Source: Xanthostigma xanthostigma | Taxonomy: Eukaryota > Arthropoda > Insecta > Raphidioptera > Raphidiidae | Assembly: GCA_963575645.1 (NCBI GenBank) | Contig: OY754466.1 | Coordinates: forward strand, 20,810,001-20,874,000 | Reading direction: 5' to 3' | DNA: 64,000 nt | Shown here: positions 12,201 to 24,200 of the stretch, one piece after another | Layout: the number at the start of each line of letters is the position of its first letter | How positions within the stretch are numbered: the first letter of the stretch is position 1 | Position numbers and translations under genes: made by a program | The notes under the pieces: generated by a model | The model's database searches: none | What the model saw: only the letters and a program-made list of their open reading frames with translations | What the model was told of the DNA's origin: nothing

Positions 12201-15200
12201 TAAATACGCGAAAAACGCGTTAGCTCAATGTGTTCTTCTATCCCATCCTGTTCGTGGAGCACCATTGTCCATTAGTACTGATGCCTCAGACATTGGGATT
12301 GGTGCTGTCCTTCAGCAGAAGATAGAAAATGAATTTAAACCACTTGCTTTCTTCTCAAGAAAGTTAACAAAAACAGAAACTAAATACAGTGTATTTTCAA
12401 GAGAACTTCTTGCAATTTATTGTTCTATTAAGAAGTTCAGACATTATATTGAAGGTCGTCATTTTACAGTTTTTACTGATCATCGCCCAATTACTTTGGC
12501 GTTGAAATCTAAGTCAGATAATTATTTACCAAGAGAACTTAGACAACTCTTATTTATACAACAATTTACATCTGATGTTTGTCATATTAAAGGCAAAGAA
12601 AACATCCCTGCTGATGTACTTTCAAGAATAAATAATATTTCTAAACATATTAATCAAGTTTATTGCCCTGATGGCATTTCAATAAACTTCAATGACATTT
12701 CTTCTGCACAAAATAACAATCAAGAACTTTTAAAATTGATATCAAAACCAAGATTCAATTTTAAACAATTTCAATTAAGTAATGGAAAAATGATTTGGTG
12801 TGAGTTTTCAACAAAGAAACCTCGACCTTATATACCAGATAATTTTCGACGAAGTGTTTTTGATTCTGTTCATAACCTCGGTCATCCTGGTATTCGTGCG
12901 ACGCAAAACCAATTGGTTAGCAGATTTTTTTGGCCAGGTATGAATAAAGAGGTGAGAGAATGGACACGGCATTGTTTAAATTGCCAACAAAATAAGATAA
13001 CTAGGCATGTGAAATTGCCAATTTTTCCTATTAAGGAACCTGATAACAGATTTGATCATATACATTTGGATATTGTGTCTCTACCTTTATGTAATGGATT
13101 CAAGTATCTTCTGACCATTGTTGATCGCTTTTCACGTTGGCCAGAAGCTTTACCATTAAAAGACATACAAACTGAAACTATAATTAAAGTTTTTATTTCT
13201 GACTGGATTTCCCGTTTTGGTTGTCCAGGAAAAATTACTACTGATCGAGGACTGCAATTTCAGTCAATTATGTGGAAACATTTTCTTGAAGAAATTGGTA
13301 CTGAACATATAATGACAACAGCATATCATCCTCAAGCTAATGGTTTAGTAGAACGATTTCATAGACGTTTAAAAGAATCTTTGAAATGTTCTGATCATCA
13401 AAACTGGATTGATGTTTTACCATGGACTTTGTTGTCTATTCGTTCTTCCATAAAGAAAGAAGTTAACGTTAGTCCGGCTGAGATGTTATACGGATCTTCT
13501 CTTAGACTTCCTGCGGAATTTTTTGAACGGAATCTTTTGAATTCTACAAATAATGATTTCATTAACCGTTTAAAAACAAGTTTAAAGAAGTTCTATTGTG
13601 ATAAAAATGTTCCTGACTTTACAAATCCACTAATTAATGCAGATTTTGTGTTTGTGCGAAACATTAACGCTTTTTCAAGTTTAAAACCATCATATAGTGG
13701 ACCTTTTCGTGTTATTTCGAAAAGTGATAAATACTTTATTTTAGACATTAATGGTCGTCAAGATAGTGTTTCTTGTGATCGTTTAAAAGTTGCAAATATT
13801 GACAATTAATTTTCTTTTTTTAGTGTATTTTTTTTATTAACTTGTACATTATTTTGATTTTTTTTAATATAATGCGATATATCTCTATTTGTTTCCTGCG
13901 CGTGGGTTTTTGCAGTTGGCTTGGAAAATTTTCTTTCCATATCAATTTTTCCCACGCGTAGGGGGGGTGTTAATGTAGCAAGCTTTGTTACATTAACTCT
14001 CTCTCTCTTTTTTGTAATTTGTCAAAATTAGTTTTCCTTAGCTACGCTGGAAAATTGAAGGTTGTTATTATTTGGAAAAAATTTAATTGATTACTAACGA
14101 CTCTTGAGAAAACATCAATTACGAATCTTTAAAGTTCAAGCTTTTGTTTTATTGATTTCTAGTAAGAACTTTATTTAGTTCTTACAATATTAATAAGTCG
14201 TCGAAAAATACAATCACAAACTTGTATCTTAAATCGGCAAAAATGTCAAACATCAGACGGTTTAGAGCACTAGGTGAAATAGATAGCCCGAACGGAGCCT
14301 TATGAAATTTCCACTGGCCTTCAGGAGTGACGAACGACGTTAGACTCTTCGATTTGTCAGATAATTCAACTTGGTAAAAGGCGCTGTTTAGATCCAACGT
14401 GGTGAAAACTTTGGCGTTTTTTAAGCACTGGAAAATGTGCTCAATCGACGGAACAGGAAAACTATCCATGACAACCTTTTTGTTTAACTGGCGATAATCA
14501 ATACAAAGTCTATAACCTCCACTTGATTTCTTGACAAGAAAAGCCGGTGAAGCGTAAGGGGATTTACTAGGTGAAATAACGCCTTTATCCAAAAGATCAC
14601 TAATATGTTCCCTCATTATTTTAGCTTGAGGTGGGGAAAGTGGATACGGGGCCTTTCGGACTGGAATATCGTCAGACAAATGAATTGAATATTTGTAATT
14701 TTTAGCTTGACCTAGTTCTTCGGTAAGAACTTCTGGAAATTCTGCAAGCAAACTACTAAAGTTGGCCGCATTTGAATCTATACTGGTAACGTGATCCAGG
14801 GAGAAGGTTTTGGACGAAGCGGGTAACGGTACAAAGGGAATGACGTGAGAGGAATCGAATTTGAAAGAAAGATTATTCTCGGTACAATTAACGTTCGCAC
14901 CCATTTTGCATAAAGAATCATAACCTATTATGACGGGATACGACAGAGCGTCGAGAACTAGGAAATCAATCTTCCAGGTAAATTTACTAATAGTAATGAC
15001 TACTGTTAACGTGAAATTAGATCTCGCGATAGAACGGTTGGCTACTTGGGCATAAGAAATCGAATTTGTGATCGTACCTATTTTTAACGATGACAAATAA
15101 TTAGCAAGTTCGGAATTGATGTAGTTCTTGGTAGAACCGGTATCAAGCAGTGCCGAAGCTCGAATATGTTGAAAGTAGAGATAAACTAGAGGGATCGTAG

Positions 15201-18200
15201 AGCTACTTGATTGACTTGGGGAATTATAGGAATAATTCGGGACGGGAGAAGTCAATCGAATAGACGTATTTACAGGAGAGGACAAGTTAGCTGGAGGGAG
15301 GTGGTTCGAAAGAGGTGACTTATTAACTAATGTGGTTAACCGGGGAAAGACATTAATTTGTTCTACATCTTTCGGTTTACTAAAAATTTTGACAACGCTA
15401 TCTCACCCTTGAGAGGGCAGGATAGCCTTAGGTTCAGAAGGAGAAGGACGTGGGGGACGAACCGGACACTGGGCTATAAAGTGACCTGGTTGTTTACAAT
15501 ATCGGCAACAAGGGGAAAAATTAGGAGCGACAAGTCCGGTCGAATTGGGGTGAGTGTACGTTTTACGTTGACGTTCAACTACTCTCAAATGTTTTATAAG
15601 CTGGTGAAGCTCAGCTAAACAAGTTGGGGTATCTCTGAATTGTAGATAATTAAATGTGAATTCGTTTTGGTTAAGCCAAATGCGCGCAATTATCTCCGAT
15701 TCAGACAGGCTAGGACCCAATAATTCGACGTATTTCAAGACGTCTTCAGCATATTCGGGGAAATTCTCAGAGAGGTTCTGACGCCTACTGATATAGCGTT
15801 CTATTAGCATAGCCCGATCTATAGAAGTGGTGAAATGGTCTAGAATAAGATTTTTGAGCTGTGTCCATTCGAGTTCAGAATAGACATTAAGTCTCCACCA
15901 CTGTCGGAGGGGTCCGTCAGTCTTAGTGCCTAAACTCTTTAACAAAATATGAAATGGAACTAAAGCGAATTGACTCACGTTCTCGATTTCTAACAGGAAT
16001 TGTATCAAAATGTCAAGATCTGTACCTGTAGCGGTAGGTACGTTACGCAACAAGTCCCGGATATCGCCCATATTTGCATGCGAAGCGGTATGATTTGGAA
16101 CGGAAATAAGAATTGGCTCGGACTTACTCGGTGAGTGCACTGGAGGATCGTCCATCGCCGGCGGAGAGTCTGGAAGTTCAGCGGTGGTCGGAGGCGGACC
16201 TGGAGATTTGCTTTGGCCGGGTGTCGGCGGAGACTTTGGGCTGCGGCAGGACTTATGGCGCGGCATGGTCGACTGGAAGACGTGGAATCGGACAGGAACA
16301 GGACTCAGGAATTAACTACGCTCCTTGCTACCAATTATAGCACGGCAGTGGAAGGATTTCTGGTAACGTAGGTCCATTCCCACCTGTGAATAAATAAAAG
16401 AAAAAAGACGGACAGATTTCTCAAAACGGTGGATTGTTTGGGCTGTACCGGTGTTATTTTGGGCCCATAGTGATCAGAGAGGGTACAGCTCCACTTCTTC
16501 TACTGTTCTGAGAAACTTGTGCAGAAATGTAACAAAGAAAAGAATATGCAGTTGGTCGATAACAATTATATTTCATAATCACTTCAAAAACGTGTCGGTG
16601 ATAAGGTACAAAGAAATCTGATTTACAAGTACATTCTTAATATTAACAATATCATTTGATCATGATTGACAATTAGGAACTGGGGGTAGAACCCTGACGA
16701 GGTGATCACTTAATTATCTAGGGAAGTACATTTAATAAGGTTGTTTAAATTAAAAAAAAAATAAAACGTGAAAGAGGAAAAGAAAACTAGGCGTGAGCGT
16801 CATACCTTTTTCTGAAGAGTACTTACTTACACTTGAACAATACTTATTCTAGGAATACTTTACATAATTCGTGAGTGACTACGGGTATTTAGGCGCTTCA
16901 TGGTAGTACAATGAAGTCTAAATTCGGTTTGGAGAAGAAGCTTGAAGATGATTCTGTGGTTTATTCCATGAGCGTCCTTTTCATGCGACCACACCGAATC
17001 CCGGAAAACAACTTAATCTTTGTTATTTTTCCGTAACTAATAAATATTGATTTTAATTATTTCAAACCTAACAACTATTGTTTGTCACTTTTTCACTTTT
17101 GAAAATCACAGATACCGCGTATTTAGAGTCAGACGACTGGATCACACGATAGACACACTTATGTTTATAAGTCCAAGCCACGCGATCCAAATCGTACCGC
17201 GCATGAAAATACCCGCGAATTTAGTGATTTGATTTCCTTATTTATTTATTTTATTATAATAATTTTTATGCTAATATTAAAAAAATTGTCGCGGTGCTAT
17301 GGCACCACGTGACAATATATATATATATATATATACATATATATATAAACATTTCCAAAAATGGTGCCAAACTTCTTAGAAAGTTATGAAACGTCGAGAA
17401 ATTTTGGTCCGACTCCTAGGTCCCGCCATCCGACTGACGCCAATAGTGTAAGTGCCTTATGGCAAATACACTAATAACCAGTAGGAGTGAGCAAAGTATG
17501 CCTCAAGGCAGGCGCGGTCCGAAGGGGGGGTCACAGGGGACATGACCCCCCCCCCCCCCCAAATCTAAAGTCAAATTGAAAAATCTCAAAAATTTTCCAA
17601 ATACTAAAAGAACATTTTTAGCTACAATACAAAAAGACGACTTTTTTTATTAGTGTAGTGAGTGACTCCCCCCAAAATTTCAGGCTGCGACCGCGCCTGC
17701 CTCAAGGAGTGCCACGAATTTACTATCAGTCAGTAAAATAGTAAATAAAGGATTTTCTGTTATCAGAGAATTTAATTTAAAATGCAATATATACATGGGT
17801 TTTGTTGATATGGTAGCTATGGATACATTAATGCATTATAGAAAATCGTTTTACATAAAATGCAACATAGACCGACATTTATGATTTTCATAGCTATCAT
17901 GTCAACAAAACTCATGTATACAGTGTGTCCCCGGATAAGTGAATCGATTCTTGTAAAAGGTAAAAAATTTTCGATTTAAATTTTAATTTTTTGGGGTCAG
18001 CCCTGCTTGGTCGATTGAAAACTCTAACCGAAAACCAAACTGAAAAAAGGATTACGATTTTCAGAAGTGACAATGGTGAAGAGTATATCAGCAAATGACT
18101 CAAGAAGTAACACATAGAGATATAAGTAACTAGAGTTCGCTAATTCGTATGATTGCCATAAGTGAAAGTGTCCTCAGTTGAGTAATTTTTTTTTCAGTTT

Positions 18201-21200
18201 GTTTTTCGGTTAAAGTTTTCAATTCGACCAAGCAAGTCATAACCCCAAAAAATAAAATTTAAAATAGAATTTTTTTCACCTTTTACAAGAGTCGTTTCAC
18301 TTATCCGTGGACACACTGTATACATGAGTTTTGTTGACATGATAGCTATGAAAATCATGTTGCATTTTTTGTGACACGATTTTCTGTAATGGAATGATTT
18401 CCATAGCTGCCATATCAACAAAATCCATGTATATATTGCATTTTAAATTAAATTCATTGTTTACCGGAAAATCCTTTATTTACTATTTTACTGATGGATC
18501 TTCATGGGGCATACAGTGCCCTTTAGCTACAACTTCATCTACGCCGTCTTTCGTTATCACAGGAATATTCACATTTCCAATCGCCTAAATAATATCCTTG
18601 TTTGCCACGGCCATATCGATGTATTTGCAGTCCTTGTGATCCTGTGAATTTACTTGTTGAGTAAAGATGAGCATCAATCTGCATACCAGTGTGATTGCTG
18701 ACTTTTGAAAAAGACAGAAGCGCTACAAACTTCTTTTCATTTTTGAAGAGTTTTGCTTCCGTTCTGTTTTTTGCGAACATTCTCCTGAGTTCCTTTTTGC
18801 TGTGAACCGACACATAATATTTCCCTAATGTCCATATTTATTACAGCTGAAACAACGAGGGCTTCTGTTTTTGTTCTTTACAAAGAACTCCGTCTGTTTA
18901 CTCGTAATTTTATCAGCTTTCGAATCCTTGACATTTTTAACAATTTTGTTTTGATAAAATCTACAGTGATTTCCATTCCAGAACTCTCAATGTTCATTAT
19001 TATGTAAGTTTATACTCCTCTGGTAAACCTGCCTGCGTTAAAGTGCCGAGTCATTCGGCAGATACGTAGAAACCGAGACTAGGTAATGAGCTGAGATCAT
19101 TATTTCATTCACGTATTCCTCGGCAGAAATACATTTTTTTAGTTGTGTTGTAAGTTGTAACTAGATTACGAAGTAAGCTTACTTTTTTAGTGAGTTCTGA
19201 ATCTTCGAACGCTGTTTGAAGTTTTTGCCGAATTTAATTTAATTTTTCATTTAAGTCGGTTACAAATAATAGATAATTTAAAAAAAAAATCAGTAAGTTG
19301 TATCTGAGATGACTTCATTTGTACACAGAAGTCCAGTGATTGAAAATTTAAAAGGATGCGAGAATTTGCTATACAGTTTTATCTCGAGTACGAGGACATG
19401 TGAGAGTACATCGAGAGGACAGACGAGGATATTCGGAAAACGGCAAAGACAAAATCCAAACTAATTCGCTATGCGTGGCCCCGATGAACTACTCACATAT
19501 TTAGTCAGCAACTACGGCCAATGTGAATAGTCTGTCTAATTAACATTTTAATTTATTGTCTCTTTAGTGATAACGTAACTACATAATATATTTAATCAAC
19601 GCGTCTGAAATAGACTTCCTCAACTAAAGACATATCAATCAATGGCTTAAGGTAAAGCTGATGACCCGATATTTTCTTCTACATTCGTTGGAATGGTCTA
19701 AACTATAATCTTATTTGCAATTTATTTAATTTAATCGTAAAATAGTTTAGAAAAACAACCGGCTTAAAGTTTTACTTTTATCTATATGCATACCAATTTT
19801 ACAAATTAACATCTAACTGTATTGATTTTAAACATACTTCTAATAAAATAGGGATTGTAAAAAACAGACATTATTTGAAAATTTTATTACACGCACATTT
19901 TTGCATGTAGATTATTTCCTAATTTTATTATATTAATCATTTCAAAAACTAATAGCGCAAAGCCAACTACGTTTTCGGTTAAGGTATTTCAGCAAGCTTG
20001 TAAAGATGCCATCGAAAAAAATAATGTTCAATGGAGAATGGCATGTTTTACATTTATTTTCGAAATGAAAAAAGTTCCAGCCAACTCACAGACTAACAGA
20101 CGCACAGGCTTTCTTCAAAAATTTGTTTTTTTGGATTCGGAGGACTTCAAAACGATAAAATATTGTAAAGTTTTGAAAAGTGATTTTTGACCTAAAGTAA
20201 TACCTACCATTCTCTACTTGTGGTGTTGGAGTGGTAAAAAAATAATAATCATTATTTTTTCTTTTTTATAACTTCTTAATTAAAACCTTAACTTTGGTGT
20301 ACTTTATTTATATTGTAACAAAACTGTTCTAGTCCGTGATGGGAATTATTTATTTACAGTCATAAACGTTTAACAAAACAGTTAAACACACAACATTAGC
20401 GTACTTCTTTAAAAAACAGTAATAATAATGTTAACAGAAACAAAACTAATAGTTCTAAACAATAAAATAGAAAACTAAGTAACAGAAGAATATAAATTCC
20501 TAATTATGTACCCAAAATATTTACAACACACAATCACACCGAAGTTTATCTAGTGTACTTTTTCGCACTTATCTATTAACTATATTCACACGATGATTTA
20601 TAACACAGAAGCTATGTATGTAGAACCAGATTTATATAATTGCACTCAATAGTTTACACAGCTCATTTACCTCATATCTTAGCAACTACCTCGGTCTTGG
20701 TGTACCGACACTGAACAATTTATGTCACACAGTTATCTGTAATCTACTGTACGTACGCGCTGTAACCAACTGACTGGCTGCCTGACCACTCCGCTCGCAT
20801 TTTATAGCTTCGTCCCCCGCCTGTAGAATATTCTAGAAGCATCTCAACCTTTTTTTACGTGCATTGCCTTCTCCAGACAATTCTATAAAGGTCGGGTTTT
20901 TACCTGCTTTCCATTGTTGTTGTTGTCGTAGTCTGGAACATTCTATGGAACACATTATCGTCCCAACAAGGAGCACGCACCATTATGTAAACATCTTTCT
21001 GGCGCCACTCTCACCAAAAAAAAATTGTAGTTATAATATTACGAAAGCGTATCGCGAAAGTAGCGTTTTCGGCGGGCATGTTCGAATAGTGCTTAAGGTT
21101 CTATCGTATACCTTCTATTACTTTTTTAGAATATAGGAATGTTTACACACCTCTAAAACTTCGAACATGAGTTAAAAAAGTAGTTATGTGACGAAATAAT

Positions 21201-24200
21201 AATTCACTTAAAATGAACAATTTTCCTCAACCCTAATCAACTACTTAACAAAACAAAAATACTTTAGCGTTTTAAACGCTTGTTAAAGTATAATAAAAAC
21301 AGTTTTTTATAAGCTGGGCTTAAAGTTTTGAGTGACGTTTATTAATATAATGATGTCAGCGAATACATTAAAGTCCGCTCTTTAAGTGCGGTTTTGACAA
21401 ATTGAACCAAACTATAAAAACAACAGCCCGTTGAAAGTCACTCATTATATTTTATTTAAATAAGTCTCAGCTCATTTACATACTTATTAAAATTATTCCT
21501 TAATGCTCGCCGCGGCATAATTATAATTCAAAAAGTAACAATATTAGACGTTCGGCAATGCGCATTTGAATATGTTAAAAGACATGATAAAAATTTCACG
21601 TGTAAATGAAATTCTATACCAAAAACATTAACGTGAAAAAGAGCCAAGTTCGGTACAAAGAACAAGTAGCTTTACTGAAAAATTTTTGAATTTTTTGAAA
21701 GTTTCAAATAGATCATTTGTAGTGATGTGGGGAGGAAAATTTTCCACTTTTTTCCGGGAAATTTTCAATGTCAATAAGGCAATTTTTTAGTAAATTTTTT
21801 ATAGGACATACTTGAAATTTCCATATTTTGTTTTATTAGTCAATTTTCTGTACCATTTAAACAAAAACTACAGGCTATAATTCGTAATCCGCATGAATAA
21901 AACTAAGTTTGATTCTGTTTTACTTAAGATTTGTCATACCTACTGTTTAATCTGCAACTCATAACTGTGCCGGATTTATATTTTTTATGAGTGTAGGCCA
22001 CTTTATTTCCGCCGCCCCATGTACATACCTTTCTAAAATAATAATTTTTCATTTGTAATAAAGAAGGCCTTAAAGTTAAATAAACCAATGAATTAGTCAT
22101 TAAGAAAGAGCGTAAAAAAGAAACAAGACATACAGTTTTTTACGGGACTATTTAATAGTCCTCTGAACTCAAGTGACCCTCCTCTGAAATCTGCCGCCCC
22201 TAGGCCGCGGTCTATACGGCCTATTTATAAATCCAGGACTGACTCATAACAAATCAATTCATCCTATTTCACAATAAAAGAGCACTCACAGAAAATGAAT
22301 CACCCATTTCTCTTGACTCTTGTTATTTGATAAAGAAATTAAATGAGGTAGTGGCAAAGTCTAAAGCTTATAATCGCTTACTATTGTTAAAATGTATTGT
22401 TTTGTTAAGGTAGATGGCATACGACCACGGATATCCTCAGATGAGAATATTTTCTTGTTTCATACTTTTCATAGTAGTCGGGTTTTAATTTTTGAACTTA
22501 ACTTTTATTTAAATTATTTTTTTACTTATTTTTTATTTGCTTTTAATTTGCTCACCCCTGGGACCAAAATTCAAAAATAAATGTAGCTTATGTTATTTGA
22601 ATCATAGTCGGGTTATAGTTTTTGAACCTATTTTTTATTTAAATTATTTTTTTTGTAATTATTTTTTATTTGTTTCCAATTTGCTCACCCCAGGGACCAA
22701 AATTCAAAAATAAATGTAGCCTATGTTACCCAGACCATAATGACGAATCGATTGACACCTTCAATATATTATATCAAAATAGTTTAGGCGCTACGTTGTA
22801 AAAACTCTAATATTCTTCACAATAAGTTTCAGATTGTATGCTAATTCAAAACACGTGTACTTTTTGACAAAATATTAACATTAAGTAAAAATTAGTCATG
22901 CCTACCTATTCTGTATTATATTTTCCGTTACATATGTAATAATTAAATAATTAATTCATTTGTTATGCAACAGAATCTACTGACGCCATGCCGGAACGAT
23001 CAACAACTTCTTCCGCTCCGCATGCGACAGTTGACATTAAAACCCGTTCGTTGTCTTACCTGTCATCGAAGTCACCAAACTCTAAATTACAAAAGGAAGC
23101 AAAACAGTTAAAAAATGCATCCATCACAGGCAGAAGAACGAAAAGTCAGAAATCCTTTCCTAATGATTTATTGCAAGATTCACCACAGGAAAATAGTGCA
23201 CATAAAGCCCAAACCACGTTGGTTAAATTGTTGAAGACTAATCGAAATGTCAATAATCCATCCTCAAATAAAAACAGTTCGTCGTCTCATGCATCATCCA
23301 AGCTGCGTTCAGTTCGAGATACAGAACTAGTGTACAGCGAAGATAAAAACGAAAAAGACAATAATGTAGAATTTTCACCAGATTCTGAATACGACGGTTT
23401 CTCGCAATACGACTCATTAAAGTCGCTGAAGTTAAAAGATTCTCGATTGAAGCGACATTCAAATGAACCACCGACTAAACATTTCAAATCATCCTTCAAC
23501 GGTGATGGAGAGACAGATGGTGTTGAAGACAAAGAACTGTTAACTGTATGGCAGAAGAGACGCGACCACCTGATCGCTTACAATGACTGCTTCTACCGCA
23601 ACATATACACTTCACGCTACGTGATCTTAGTCGACATTGACGAGATCATCGTGCCTAACAGCGGAAACACTTGGAGACATGTCACGGACGCGCTATTTAC
23701 TTCCTCGCCTCATATAGAACAACAGTTTGCGTCGTTTATGGTGCAAAACACTTATTATTTCGATCGAAACGAATTAAAATCCCGTTCAGACAATAATCAG
23801 AAAAAAACTTCTCTTGTAGAAAAAAAACTTCTCTTGTTTGAAAAAGAACAAAATACTATTAAACAGGAGATTATAAGTCTTGGATTCAATAACGTCTCAA
23901 ATAAAAGTGTTCGAAGTTTTAGAAACGGTGATAATTTATATTTTGAACAAACTTTCGCTAATTCAACTAGATTTAGGGAACCTAATTTTAAATATCAAAT
24001 TAATAAAGAGAATCAAGATAATGAATATCAAGAAAAAGTATATTTCAAACAAGTAAATACAGATTTAGATGTAGAATTAGAAGAAACAAATCCTGATTCT
24101 AATCATATATCATATGAAGAAGATTTTGAAAATCGTGAGGTTGATTTTGAAATTAGAACTATTACATTTAATAATATGTCAATTAAAACTGATACAACTA

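Larger units (their letters stand above)
9842..14186 (+). mobile_element. Inner Ty3/gypsy element (CsRn1-like), apparently intact
   Basis: Complete element of 4345 bp with identical 213 bp LTRs, a primer-binding site beginning TGGTGACCCC right after the 5' LTR, one gag-pol frame, and a G-rich polypurine tract before the 3' LTR. It is flanked by ATAT on both sides (9838-9841 and 14187-14190), a 4 bp target duplication. The primer site matches the tRNA-Trp type reported for the CsRn1/Kabuki group. The unusual gag zinc motif also fits that group. Identical LTRs and an unbroken frame suggest very recent and perhaps still possible activity (inference). Confidence 0.95.
6262..17314 (-). mobile_element. 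Outer Ty3/gypsy LTR retrotransposon, split by a nested element
   Basis: Two 981 bp direct repeats at 6262-7242 and 16334-17314 look identical by eye over the stretches compared, with a constant offset of 10072 and so no indels. Reading on the minus strand, the order is 5' LTR, primer-binding site (TGGTAGCAAGGAGCG next to the LTR), gag, protease, reverse transcriptase, RNase H, integrase, polypurine tract AAAGAGGGGGAG, 3' LTR. No envelope-like frame was seen. Without the inserted 4345 bp element and one copy of its 4 bp duplication it would be about 6.7 kb. Near-identical LTRs imply a recent insertion. The clade within Ty3/gypsy is not resolved. Confidence 0.92.

Noticed and set aside
7784..16266. 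Envelope gene making the outer element an errantivirus
   Set aside because: No third frame exists between integrase and the 3' LTR; only about 540 bp of untranslated sequence.
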